A DNA stretch of 64,000 nucleotides. Source: Aurelia coerulea (taxonomy: Eukaryota > Cnidaria > Scyphozoa > Semaeostomeae > Ulmaridae). The notes beneath the pieces were generated by a model. The model was not told where the DNA came from. It did no database searches and worked only from the letters and a program-made list of their open reading frames with translations. The first letter of the stretch is position 1. Each line of letters begins with the position of its first letter. Shown here in pieces: positions 23,801 through 33,765 of this stretch. The stretch is from positions 20,505,501-20,569,500 of the forward strand of contig CM076955.1 of NCBI GenBank assembly GCA_039566865.1, given 5' to 3'. The position numbers and the translations under genes were made by a program.

Positions 23801-26800
23801 AGGCAGAAAATCGGAGCTACCCTGGAACTAGAAATGAGAATGAAAACACAGTTGGAGACATTGATAGCGAGGCTGGTGAAGAAATGTATGACGAATTTGA
23901 TATCGACATATTGAAGCCGATGACACCATTATCCAGTGACTCGGAAAGAATTGAAAATGCTGACGAAGACATGATTACACACAAAGCGGAACACATGCAT
24001 GATGATTTGAGCAAGGAGACATTGTTATCTCAAGTTGAACCAAAGGAGAAAGTGGTAGGTTTTCAAATTCAACCCTTTTTCCCATTTTCCCGGATATATG
24101 ACACACGTGACAAACTTTCTAACTTCACAAGCCAATTACAAACATGGAATGATAAGAACCCAATGCCAGCCTTGGACGCATGTTGGCAGTCTATTTGACT
24201 TCTATCTAGTCTATTTGTTAAGGAAACTGACCATTTCTTTTCTATCAACAGGCAGAAAATCGGAGCTACCCTGGAACTAGAAATGAGAATGAAAACACAG
24301 TTGGAGACATTGATAGCGAGGCTGGTGAAGAAATGTATGACGAATTTGATATCGACATATTGAAGCCGATGACACCATTATCCAGTGACTCGGAAAGAAT
24401 TGAAAATGCTGACGAAGACATGATTACACACAAAGCGGAACACATGCATGATGATTTGAGCAAGGAGACATTGTTATCTCAAGTTGAACCAAAGGAGAAA
24501 GTGGTAGGTTTTCAAATTCAACCCTTTTTCTCAATTTCCCGGATATATGACACACGTGACAAACTTTCTAACTTCACAAGCCAATTACAAACATGGAATG
24601 ATAAGAACCCAATGCCAGCCTTGGACGCATGTTGGCAGTCTATTTGACTTCTATCTAGTCTATTTGTTAAGGAAACTGACCATTTCTTTTCTATCAACAG
24701 GCAGAAAATCGGAGCTACCCTGGAACTAGAAATGAGAATGAAAACACAGTTGGAGACATTGATAGCGAGGCTGGTGAAGAAATGTATGACGAATTTGATA
24801 TCGACATATTGAAGCCGATGACACCATTATCCAGTGACTCGGAAAGAATTGAAAATGCTGACGAAGACATGATTACACACAAAGCGGAACACATGCATGA
24901 TGATTTGAGCAAGGAGACATTGTTATCTCAAGTTGAACCAAAGGAGAAAGTGGTAGGTTTTCAAATTCAACCCTTTTTCCCATTTTCCCGGATATATGAC
25001 ACACGTGACAAACTTTCTAACTTCACAAGCCAATTACAAACATGGAATGATAAGAACCCAATGCCAGCCTTGGACGCATGTTGGCAGTCTATTTGACTTC
25101 TATCTAGTCTATTTGTTAAGGAAACTGACCATTTCTTTTCTATCAACAGGCAGAAAATCGGAGCTACCCTGGAACTAGAAATGAGAATGAAAACACAGTT
25201 GGAGACATTGATAGCGAGGCTGGTGAAGAAATGTATGACGAATTTGATATCGACATATTGAAGCCGATGACACCATTATCCAGTGACTCGGAAAGAATTG
25301 AAAATGCTGACGAAGACATGATTACACACAAAGCGGAACACATGCATGATGATTTGAGCAAGGAGACATTGTTATCTCAAGTTGAACCAAAGGAGAAAGT
25401 GGTAGGTTTTCAAATTCAACCCTTTTTCTCATTTTCCCGGATATATGACACACGTGACAAACTTTCTAACTTCACAAGCCAATTACAAACATGGAATGAT
25501 AAGAACCCAATGCCAGCCTTGGACGCATGTTGGCAGTCTATTTGACTTCTATCTAGTCTATTTGTTAAGGAAACTGACCATTTCTTTTCTATCAACAGGC
25601 AGAAAATCGGAGCTACCCTGGAACTAGAAATGAGAATGAAAACACAGTTGGAGACATTGATAGCGAGGCTGGTGAAGAAATGTATGACGAATTTGATATC
25701 GACATATTGAAGCCGATGACACCATTATCCAGTGACTCGGAAAGAATTGAAAATGCTGACGAAGACATGATTACACACAAAGCGGAACACATGCATGATG
25801 ATTTGAGCAAGGAGACATTGTTATCTCAAGTTGAACCAAAGGAGAAAGTGGTAGGTTTTCAAATTCAACCCTTTTTCTCATTTTCCCGGATATATGACAC
25901 ACGTGACAAACTTTCTAACTTCACAAGCCAATTACAAACATGGAATGATAAGAACCCAATGCCAGCCTTGGACGCATGTTGGCAGTCTATTTGACTTCTA
26001 TCTAGTCTATTTGTTAAGGAAACTGACCATTTCTTTTCTATCAACAGGCAGAAAATCGGAGCTACCCTGGAACTAGAAATGAGAATGAAAACACAGTTGG
26101 AGACATTGATAGCGAGGCTGGTGAAGAAATGTATGACGAATTTGATATCGACATATTGAAGCCGATGACACCATTATCCAGTGACTCGGAAAGAATTGAA
26201 AATGCTGACGAAGACATGATTACACACAAAGCGGAACACATGCATGATGATTTGAGCGAGGAGACATTGTTATCTCAAGTTGAACCAAAGGAGAAAATGG
26301 TAGGTTTTCAAATTAACTCAATATCATTATCTAGTCCAAAAGAACACAATGTTCAATCAACGATCAGTTATAAGCTCCTTTCATATAACCAGATACATTT
26401 TCATAGGACCAGATTATTGGAAACATGGAAAAGTTTAGTTAACGTTACGCTTTTGGAAAAAATTAGTTAACGCTACACTTTTGGTTAATTCAAGGCCTTG
26501 GTCAGCTGAAGTTGAAAACTTGACGAATTCAAAACGTCTGCCAAGAAATGCAAAAGCATAATTGATTGACGATTTTCAAACCAGGTATACAAACTTCTTA
26601 TTCAGGAAGATGGGATTGTAAACAGACCTTAAAAGAGCAGTTATTTAAAAATGGACAAGAGGCATAATCATGGAGGAAACCAACCATTGTGTTCATATTT
26701 TGCATCTCATTTTTCATATTCCTTATCATACTTTCATGAAGAGAACGTCTCTAAATGTTATTTCCATTTCATTTTCGCATGCTTGGAATTTGTTCGTATA

Positions 26801-29800
26801 GAATTGCTGAGTTTAAAAATTCACCTGTTGCATTTGTTTTTGTCGCAGGTATCCAGCATCGATCTACCTAAACCAATTTCAAGGCAGAAAGCTACAGAAT
26901 TATGCAAGACAGAATTCGGGAGGCGACAACTTGAAAACACTGCCGCATTGGTGGAAGAACTTCTGTCAAAGATACATCCAAATAAGTTCAAGGTAGCAAG
27001 ATCATTTGAAGTAGATGGGCAGTTTCAGATGCAAGTAGTATGCCGTCAATGTTGCTCGAAGTTTCAAACAACACATTGGACAGAGAGATTGTTTGTCATA
27101 GCTGACATCATTGCTGGTTCTCATCCACACTTTAATTCAAAGAAGCACAAGCAGTCTTTGACTTATGCAAATGATGATATAAAAAAATATATGAATGTAA
27201 AAACGCCCAAGATATCATCATCAAAGAAAGCTTCACCAACTAACCAGCGCTACGTGTGTGAAGGATTCGGTCAGAAATATAACATAAACGGCAAGACAGC
27301 ATTTGATGGAAAGCATTACAGAGTAAGTACCTCATCAGCATGGTCTATCGATTGCAAAGGTTTCACCTCAAATGAAACAAGAATTTGCGATAATTGCACA
27401 AGGAAATCAAAGAGTCAAGCAGTGAAAAAGAAGATTCAAAGATTGAAATGCCAAAGAAGCAGTCAAGTGTCAAAGTACACTCCATTCAGACTTTTCAACA
27501 TTCCCGCCCAAGAAGCTCTAAAAGAAGCAGCAAAATTAAAAAAACAGCAATCCCGAAAGCTCAAGCGCCTTTCTACAAAGTGCAATGAGATGAAAAATTC
27601 ATTGAAGTCGATTCAAGAGAAAAACTTGTCAAGTTACATTCACGATGTTGCTGCAAAATATCGAAACGATTCTGGCGAATCACTGACTGGTGCAACAATG
27701 GCAGTTGCAGATGATTTGATGAAAAATGCATCTGCTGTTTCCAAGTATGGATTTCGACACAATGAGATTCTTCAGGCGCTCAGTGTGATCATATTCAACA
27801 GATGTCATTCAAGTTTAGTGTTGTTAAACAAAAATCTTCCAGAACTGTTTTCTTCACCATCAGCTTGCAAAAAGATACGAACAAAATCAGCGATGGATAT
27901 GTTACCTGTCCCTGGGCTTGCAGTGACCAAAGAAAGCAAAACACATTTCAGAAATGCTGGATGGTGTGTAGGTAACAAGATTGGACCACTTGGATTTTGC
28001 CATGATGCAAGTCGAGTTAGGGAACTCGTAAAGCCAAATACGAAGATCAAAGCTCTGATTGGATTCTGTGCCAAGAAGACATCCGATGGTGAGTGGCAAT
28101 TTTACTCAAATTATGATGACATGGATTCAATAGCCCATGCTTTCAAAACAAACAAAAAGGCTGGCTATGTCACAATTGGTCTATGCTATGCATTGAAGCA
28201 GCACATTCCAGAAGTTGTTGAATGCATCATCCCCCATGACAACACATTCAAAATAGAAGATGTGAATGACTGGATACTGAAATTACAGCGAGAATGGGCA
28301 CAGAAGCGACTTCCAGTGGTGCTATTTTGTTCCGATTTCGATTCAAAAGGGCTAAATTATTTGGAAAGGCTGGCAAGGTATGAAGAAAATGCAGTCAGTC
28401 TTGATGTACGTGATTGGTTCATCTTCGCAAGGTATCATGATCATGGGTTACCAATAAATCCAATGGGAGACTCGAGGCATGGAGTGAAATTGGGAAGAGC
28501 GCATATCCTGTATATAGACAAATTCATGCCTTCAGGATGTGGAGTTGTCAATGTCCAAGATTTTGAGATTGCTCGACGGAACATTACATCTGGAGTAACG
28601 AAACGCACAATTAATCCCGCCGACAAGCAAGATGTTGATGAAGCACTAGCAATCATGTCCGAAACAGCAAGAAGGGCAGTGTATGCTGAAACCAAGAATC
28701 TTGCCACCGTCATCTACTGCTTTTTATCAAGAACCATGTTTGATATTGTCAATCTCCAGTGCGAAGAACTGCTGATAGAGAGGAAGATATTCCTGTGCGG
28801 TCTCATTGAAAGAGTAATTCTTGGTTGGAGAACATGGATTGTTCTACATCCACAGTACAAGCTAGCACAAAATTTCATGTCTGCTCAGTACACCAAGTTC
28901 TTCGTGTTTCAGACTCAAGGCTACATAAACAGGCTGCTCATCCATAAGAAACATTTCCCAGAATTTCCGTTTGTTTCCTCAAGCGATGGATCGAACCAAT
29001 GCGAGCAAATGTTCAGAGCAATGAAACAGAAGCATGGCGTCTGGTGTGTTAAAGATATGGTTGACTTCATGAAAGTGATGTCAGGCGAAGCTGCACTTAT
29101 CTACAACACGAAGCATCTTCTCCATAAAAGGAAAGAAGAAAGCCAAATACCAGACACGGCTACAAGTGACATCCCGAATGAAGATAAGATCAAGGAACTA
29201 TTCCTGGACGGTAGAAGCATTGGTAACAAGGTTCTTGAGTGGCTGGGGATGGAAGCATTGCTGAAGTCGAAGGGCCATTGGGACTGCCCAGTGTTACCAA
29301 AATGGAAAAACTTAAGATCAAGAGCAGAATATGGAGCAATCGAGGAGTCTAGTGATGAAGGTGGTTCAATGGAAGAGGGCGAGACAGAAGATGAGGAAGA
29401 GGATATACCTACAGCATTTAAAGAGGAAACAACATTGGAAACTAATGCAGAAGAGCAAAATTACATCGCACTCCAACTTGAAAAACTGGAGGAGAAAGCA
29501 TCAGAATTGGAAGGCATGGATGATGATTTGACATGTGATTCGCCATTTCCAGGTGATTTACTCTCGGAATCGATATTCGCACAACCCACATTGGATGACA
29601 CAACAAAGAAAGGAAAAGAAAATGATGAATTTAAAGATAATGAGTTCAACAAGTTCAATGATACAGAAATCAAGGAAAATACCATTGGTGAATTGAAAGA
29701 AAAGATAATGGAGTGCAAAGAAAACCACGAAATACCATCAGAGCACCTTGTTAAAGCTATTGTCGACATTGCCAAGGAAAATGCAGATGTGAAAGATCTT

Positions 29801-31966
29801 GCGACGGAAGCTTGTGTCATCAGGTGGCTGATACAACCACCATGGGAGCGTGTAACAACTGACAAAGGGTACAGAAAGTCCATAGCGAGAGAAAAAAACC
29901 AAGAAACAACGCTTGTCACTTCCGATGGCGAGGAAGTCCATGTGGCAAAGGCATGCGCTGTCCTGTCGAGAGAAGGCACACTCATGCCAAGAGGTACCGG
30001 CAGACTGGCCAGGTGGAGAATGTCACAAAAATGGCTGCAGGACCTCGAAGAAGAAAAGAGTATAAACAACGACTCATTAAAACCTGGAGACATTGTCGCC
30101 TGCCTTACTGAAAAAAAATGGGACATAGTCAGAATCGTGATGTGCATACGGTTGCAAAAGAACAAATATGAAAGGCAAGATCAGGTTGAGATAAGGCATA
30201 CCGATTCTTTCATCTTGTGTCAGCTTTCGAAGAAGATCGATGAGAACAATTTCTGCTTAAAGATGGAATGGGAATATAGGACACCACGGCAGGCAATTGA
30301 GGTGCTCGATGCAAACACGAAAGAACATGTAAACATACCAACATTGACGCTAAACCATATCGAAGCAAGGTTGAAGGAGAGGAGGCAAGGAATGGTGTCA
30401 ATAACAAATTCAGCACAGGAGAGCGCACTGGCAATCGTCTTCAGAAAGGAACACCTCTTTTTAAACACCAAAGCAGAATTGATCAAATATTGCCAATACC
30501 ATTTTATCTTTGGCAAAGATGTTAACCCAAGGGCGGACAAGAGGATATTAGTAAAAAAGGTAGCTGCCCATATGAAGAATGAGAGTTATATTCTCGACAC
30601 AAGGAAAGAGGATGTCAACTTAAAGACAAGAATGGTGCCAGCTGCGATGGCAAGAACAAAACTCGAAAAAATACAAAATAAAGTCAAGAAGCCAATGAAA
30701 AGTGACAAAAAAAGCAATGCCATCAAGAGAAAGATGCCAGACATGAGCAGGAGTAAACAGATGAAAACAATTGAGCCCAAACCGGAGACCATAAAGAAAT
30801 TGCAGAAGTTCTCACGGAATATAGTGAGTTACGAAGAGCTGGAACTACTGAAAGTTCCAACTACTACCAGAAAATCTATCGAGGCAATGCCTCTTCCACC
30901 TGTGATGCCAATAATGTCCACTGATGTTAAGATTTCCTTAACTGTGGAGGACTTCAATTTCACACCTCTGAAAGAAGTAACACATCGACCGTCAGCAGCA
31001 AAATGCACTGAAATTTTAATGGCTGGAAGCAGATTATTGAAGAAAAAGAAAGTCAATGATGTAGAAGAAATGAAAAATGAAAACACTCTTTTGATTGAAA
31101 TTGCTGGCATTGGGAACTTGACACGGGAGGATCTGCGATGCTTGAGCAAGGGTGACCTGGCATACAAAACCAAGAAAGGACTGGGGAAGGAGCGGGAATG
31201 GTTAGGCAGCATTATAGGCAAAGATTACAATGATGCAAAACTTGTGATGGATTTCTTGGAGAATGCTCCTTGGGACGCCAAAGTTGTGGAATGCAATGGC
31301 ATCGATGTGCATGGATATTCACTGAATTCCCTTGCTTGCGACAACTGGGTTAATGACGAAATTGTAGATTACTTTTTTAACAAAATGAATCACAGCAAAG
31401 ATAATGCATCCACTTTATGTCTGACAGCACACACAGAGCCATCTATTCTTGTATTGATGAGCAAGGATGCTGCAACCTCAGCGGATATCATAAATTTTTC
31501 CAGCATCATAACGCAAAGGATGAAGGACATCAACAACGTAAAACAGATATTAATCCCTATTCACATGGGAAACCATTGGGGTTTACTTCGAGTTCATCTG
31601 CCTTCCATCACCATTTGGTTTGATGACGGTCTGCAGTTTGAGCCACCTGCAAGTCTGGTAGAAGTCACCAAATACCTTATTGGTTTCATGGCAAAACTTT
31701 TCCCTGAACTCTCTGAGCTTGGAAAAAAATCCTGGCAACGAACAACCTTGACATACAGAAGATTTGGGATGCCAAGACAGCCAAGAGGTTTCGGTCAGGT
31801 TGGTGCTGCTAGTTGTGGTGTTGGAATGATTCTCGCGGCAAATGATTTTGTAAATGGAAATGCAGAGGATATGCAACCACCAAAGATGCTGTGGACGTTT
31901 GCTGACAGTCCTTTGCACAGATTTGAAAAAATTAAAGAGTTGGCTTTGGACAGCAAAGTAATGTAG
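13364..31966 (+). CDS. Giant tandem-exon gene: acidic repeats, transposase-like region, Ulp1 protease
   Basis: I infer a 27-exon gene. Upstream exons are 13364-13410 (alternative acceptor 13371), 13937-13993, 14353-14427, 14719-14824 and 16701-16870. Then come 21 copies of a 252-nt exon (17068-17319 plus 449n, the last at 26048-26299) and a terminal exon at 26849-31966. Every junction has AG/GT borders and compatible phase, giving 10,860 nt of continuous frame (3,620 codons) before the stop. The N-terminal part was not recognised. The repeats are acidic and probably disordered. The terminal exon carries cysteine-rich, RNase-H-fold transposase-like and C48 protease regions. The true start codon was not found, so the 5' end is partial. 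The protein may be nuclear (basic cluster near 30652-30790). It could be a domesticated transposase or part of a large transposon such as the Zisupton/KDZ type; no terminal inverted repeats were found. Confidence 0.72.
15648..16621 (+). repeat. 31-bp minisatellite, open in all three forward frames
   Basis: About 31 copies of a 31-bp unit (core gaccaatgtcagctatgtca, then atgcacaatca) run head to tail, with few substitutions (agct/acct, atca/atcc, one atca/ataa). As 31 is 1 modulo 3 and the unit lacks stops, each frame cycles through a 31-residue Cys/Met/Asn-rich super-repeat. This explains three overlapping long ORFs of 236-332 codons. It lies in the intron between exons 14719-14824 and 16701-16870, and a retained intron would hit a stop right after the upstream donor. 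I regard the ORFs as artefacts. Confidence 0.9.
16701..16870 (+). CDS. Divergent founder exon of the repeat array
   Basis: This exon starts after tttcttcgtag and ends at the same donor context (gagaaagtg then gtaggt) as the array exons. Its last 18 codons, from DDLSEETLYSQVEAKEKV, match the end of the 84-codon repeat, and its REAGKEM segment resembles SEAGEEM in the repeat. It lacks about 40 internal residues of the repeat. The following intron (197 nt) is identical in length to those of the array. It carries Glu where internal copies carry Lys (LSEE against LSKE), a state shared only with the last copy. Confidence 0.8.
17068..26299 (+). repeat. 21-copy 449-bp tandem array of a complete exon plus intron
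   Basis: Each unit is a 252-nt exon (first exon 17068-17319, phase 0 at both ends) plus a 197-nt intron, repeated every 449 bp without a length change. All copies keep the acceptor ctatcaacag and donor gtaggt. The exon encodes 84 residues beginning AENRSYPGTRNENENTV and ending KEKV, rich in Asp/Glu, with the core DEFDIDILKPMTPLSSDSE. IDIL matches the hydrophobic pattern of a SUMO-interacting motif. Variation is restricted to a few sites: VEA against VEP near the exon end, and cccatttt, ctcatttt or ctcaattt with cccgg/cccgc in the intron. Intron read-through gives a 48-codon tail and a stop. Copy number in the assembly may be inexact. Confidence 0.92.
26849..31966 (+). CDS. Terminal exon: transposase-like region plus Ulp1/C48 protease
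   Basis: The exon starts after tttttgtcgcag, in phase with the array, and runs 1,705 codons to TAG at 31964. An upstream ATG at 26651 in the same frame is intronic. In order: cysteine/histidine-rich putative zinc segments (27041-27152 and 27255-27400); a basic helical stretch; then a region like P-superfamily/KDZ-type transposases with candidate acidic residues at 28004 (CHDASR), 28334/28340 (SDFDSKG), a D-x-x-H-x-x-K motif at 28469-28488, and Glu at 29003 (CEQMFRAMKQKHG). An acidic linker (29337-29440) and a basic, NLS-like cluster (30652-30790) follow. The C-terminus has Ulp1 hallmarks: NDEIVDYF, His 31574 (GNHWGLL), Asp 31622 (WFDDGL), Gln 31796 and Cys 31814 (GQVGAASCGVG). The protease call is firmer than the transposase call. 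Confidence 0.87.
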   Translation, partial: VSSIDLPKPISRQKATELCKTEFGRRQLENTAALVEELLSKIHPNKFKVARSFEVDGQFQMQVVCRQCCSKFQTTHWTERLFVIADIIAGSHPHFNSKKHKQSLTYANDDIKKYMNVKTPKISSSKKASPTNQRYVCEGFGQKYNINGKTAFDGKHYRVSTSSAWSIDCKGFTSNETRICDNCTRKSKSQAVKKKIQRLKCQRSSQVSKYTPFRLFNIPAQEALKEAAKLKKQQSRKLKRLSTKCNEMKNSLKSIQEKNLSSYIHDVAAKYRNDSGESLTGATMAVADDLMKNASAVSKYGFRHNEILQALSVIIFNRCHSSLVLLNKNLPELFSSPSACKKIRTKSAMDMLPVPGLAVTKESKTHFRNAGWCVGNKIGPLGFCHDASRVRELVKPNTKIKALIGFCAKKTSDGEWQFYSNYDDMDSIAHAFKTNKKAGYVTIGLCYALKQHIPEVVECIIPHDNTFKIEDVNDWILKLQREWAQKRLPVVLFCSDFDSKGLNYLERLARYEENAVSLDVRDWFIFARYHDHGLPINPMGDSRHGVKLGRAHILYIDKFMPSGCGVVNVQDFEIARRNITSGVTKRTINPADKQDVDEALAIMSETARRAVYAETKNLATVIYCFLSRTMFDIVNLQCEELLIERKIFLCGLIERVILGWRTWIVLHPQYKLAQNFMSAQYTKFFVFQTQGYINRLLIHKKHFPEFPFVSSSDGSNQCEQMFRAMKQKHGVWCVKDMVDFMKVMSGEAALIYNTKHLLHKRKEESQIPDTATSDIPNEDKIKELFLDGRSIGNKVLEWLGMEALLKSKGHWDCPVLPKWKNLRSRAEYGAIEESSDEGGSMEEGETEDEEEDIPTAFKEETTLETNAEEQNYIALQLEKLEEKASELEGMDDDLTCDSPFPGDLLSESIFAQPTLDDTTKKGKENDEFKDNEFNKFNDTEIKENTIGELKEKIMECKENHEIPSEHLVKAIVDIAKENADVKDLATEACVIRWLIQPPWERVTTDKGYRKSIAREKNQETTLVTSDGEEVHVAKACAVLSREGTLMPRGTGRLARWRMSQKWLQDLEEEKSINNDSLKPGDIVACLTEKKWDIVRIVMCIRLQKNKYERQDQVEIRHTDSFILCQLSKKIDENNFCLKMEWEYRTPRQAIEVLDANTKEHVNIPTLTLNHIEARLKERRQGMVSITNSAQESALAIVFRKEHLFLNTKAELIKYCQYHFIFGKDVNPRADKRILVKKVAAHMKNESYILDTRKEDVNLKTRMVPAAMARTKLEKIQNKVKKPMKSDKKSNAIKRKMPDMSRSKQMKTIEPKPETIKKLQKFSRNIVSYEELELLKVPTTTRKSIEAMPLPPVMPIMSTDVKISLTVEDFNFTPLKEVTHRPSAAKCTEILMAGSRLLKKKKVNDVEEMKNENTLLIEIAGIGNLTREDLRCLSKGDLAYKTKKGLGKEREWLGSIIGKDYNDAKLVMDFLENAPWDAKVVECNGIDVHGYSLNSLACDNWVNDEIVDYFFNKMNHSKDNASTLCLTAHTEPSILVLMSKDAATSADIINFSSIITQRMKDINNVKQILIPIHMGNHWGLLRVHLPSITIWFDDGLQFEPPASLVEVTKYLIGFMAKLFPELSELGKKSWQRTTLTYRRFGMPRQPRGFGQVGAASCGVGMILAANDFVNGNAEDMQPPKMLWTFADSPLHRFEKIKELALDSKVM

Positions 31967-33765
31967 CAAGATAGACCTTTGCGTGGGAATAGTATGTATG
32001 TAATCCTAGGTATTAAACATTCTTTCTATCATAACAGTAAAGACATGCACTACCTATTTGAAAAATCACAGCACACTGATTATTGTGGTTATCATGAATT
32101 TGAAAGGTGTAAATATCAAGAGACTTAAAACCTTTTACTAAGATATTCCAAGACCCTGCTGAGAGGGCAAAGTCATGTTTGTCATCATTGTACCAGATTT
32201 CATTAGCAAATCAATGCAAAAGTTGGCCTGCTAGGATTTTTCAGATAATGGAAAATCTTCAACTCACCCAGTAGAATTCAGCTTCGCTCATTGAATTCTT
32301 TGGACATCTTGAGTCAGCCTCACTACCTTTAGGAAGTAGGATATTGCATTTTCATATAAATTCAAATTGTATCTTGGAACGCATCTTCAACAATTCTATA
32401 TAAAGACACAAGGATAAAAAACTTCAGCTTCAAGAAAGGACAAGAGGCCCTTTACATGATACCCATGGATACCCAACATGAAACTAATGGCAACATGAAC
32501 TCGCGCTGGCAAGAAAATTTGAGAAGATGTATTCCGGGTAATACGAGACCTGATATTAAATTTTCCAAATACATCATACATCTTTCATTTGCAAAGATAT
32601 TTGAGAAAGAAAACAAAGGCAATTTGTTTATTAATTTGCCCAAATTTGAGAGAGATATGTTTACGTGAGATTTTCATAACAGTGTGAATTACACCTTGCC
32701 CTAACATAATGTAAACACAACAGTAGGTCAGACCAGCACCTGATATGGAACTCATGCTGGCACCAAAAACTCATGCCAACCCGATTTTCATGTTGGGCGT
32801 CACGTAAAGGGCCCTTCAGAAAAAACCTATAACGCAAATTTGCCTTACGACACAATCACAAGTTCATTATCAGTAGCACAAATGGTCTTGGTGACCTTTG
32901 GAAGAATGTTACGGTCATATTTTGGTCATGATCGCTAGTTTGGAGATACCCTTCTATTGGCATGAGTAAAATATTAGCAGTCTCTCTGGCATGTAAATGT
33001 AATAAAAACAGTAGCAGGGGTAACCTTTTTGAAAGAAAATTTCAGATGTAACATTCAAAGATTATTGTTGTCCCAGTGAACTTTTATAGAATGGTAATAA
33101 ATACTGTGTAAGCATATAAAAGTAAGTTATAAATATTAGTTGATATTCTATTCATGTGTATGAATAACGGCCTACACAAACGATAACAAGATTCCTTTTT
33201 GTTAACTGTAGAAATATTCTAGGACCTGAGAAGTCATTGCTGATGAAGACACATGTTATTACAGAACACACATTGAAGCAAATGTGTTTTTCTTACTTTC
33301 TTTGCTTATCCGCAAAATCCACTTGCTCTGCAGGGTGTCCCAAAACAATTATTCAAGATTTGATTAAATGTTAAAAACATTGAGACAATCAACAGGCTCC
33401 ATGGTAAGATGACGATATTGCTGAGATTTTGAATTAAATCTAAACATCAGAAGCTAGCAAATTGGTTAAATATTCACCCAGTTATCAGTCTTTGAAGCTC
33501 AAATTTGTGCGAAAGCTGAAACCAGGCGCCCCTATTTCATCAAACCAAATCAAATGGAATTTAAAAAGCACTTTCGATAATCTAGCTTCCTCTAACATTG
33601 AATCGAGGTCATGGATGCTTGGGGGAATCTTGTTGAGCACAAGTTGTTGAGCACAAGTCTTTCACGGATTAAGTTGTCATTTCATTTTTTTGGATACTGG
33701 CATTCTTATAAGTAAATTTTGGCAATGGTATGGGGCATGAAAGTGGCGGCAACAGTGGTGAAAGT
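31967..33765. other. 3' flank of the giant gene
   Basis: No further coding sequence was recognised. The first AATAAA on the plus strand that I noticed is at 33096-33101, over 1.1 kb from the stop, so the 3' UTR end is uncertain. A short relic of the downstream 116-bp satellite (cttatccgcaaaatccactt, about 33305-33335) is present. Confidence 0.45.
32444..32815. mobile_element. MITE with GGCCCTTTAC ends
   Basis: The left end (aggccctttacatgatacc, then cccaacatgaaa) matches the inverse of the right end (tttcatgttgggcgtcacgt, then aaagggccctt). The arms also share a gctggca block about 70 bp in. The 370-bp interior is non-coding. No clear target duplication was found. Confidence 0.7.

Noticed and set aside
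17082..25810. Repeated minus-strand 65-codon ORFs across the array
   Set aside because: They are antisense shadows of the 84-codon exon and recur only because the unit recurs.
17068..26299. CRISPR array
   Set aside because: There are no unique spacers; units are 449 bp and identical throughout, and the context is a spliced eukaryotic gene.
26651..26848. N-terminal 66 codons of the long ORF as the true start of the protease gene
   Set aside because: They precede a strong acceptor (tttttgtcgcag at 26848) that is in phase with the array exons. The translation is Phe/His/Leu-rich and unlike the following sequence, so it is read as intron.
29461..30165. 234-codon minus-strand ORF opposite the terminal exon
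   Set aside because: Antisense shadow of the long plus-strand frame with Ser/Phe-rich translation.
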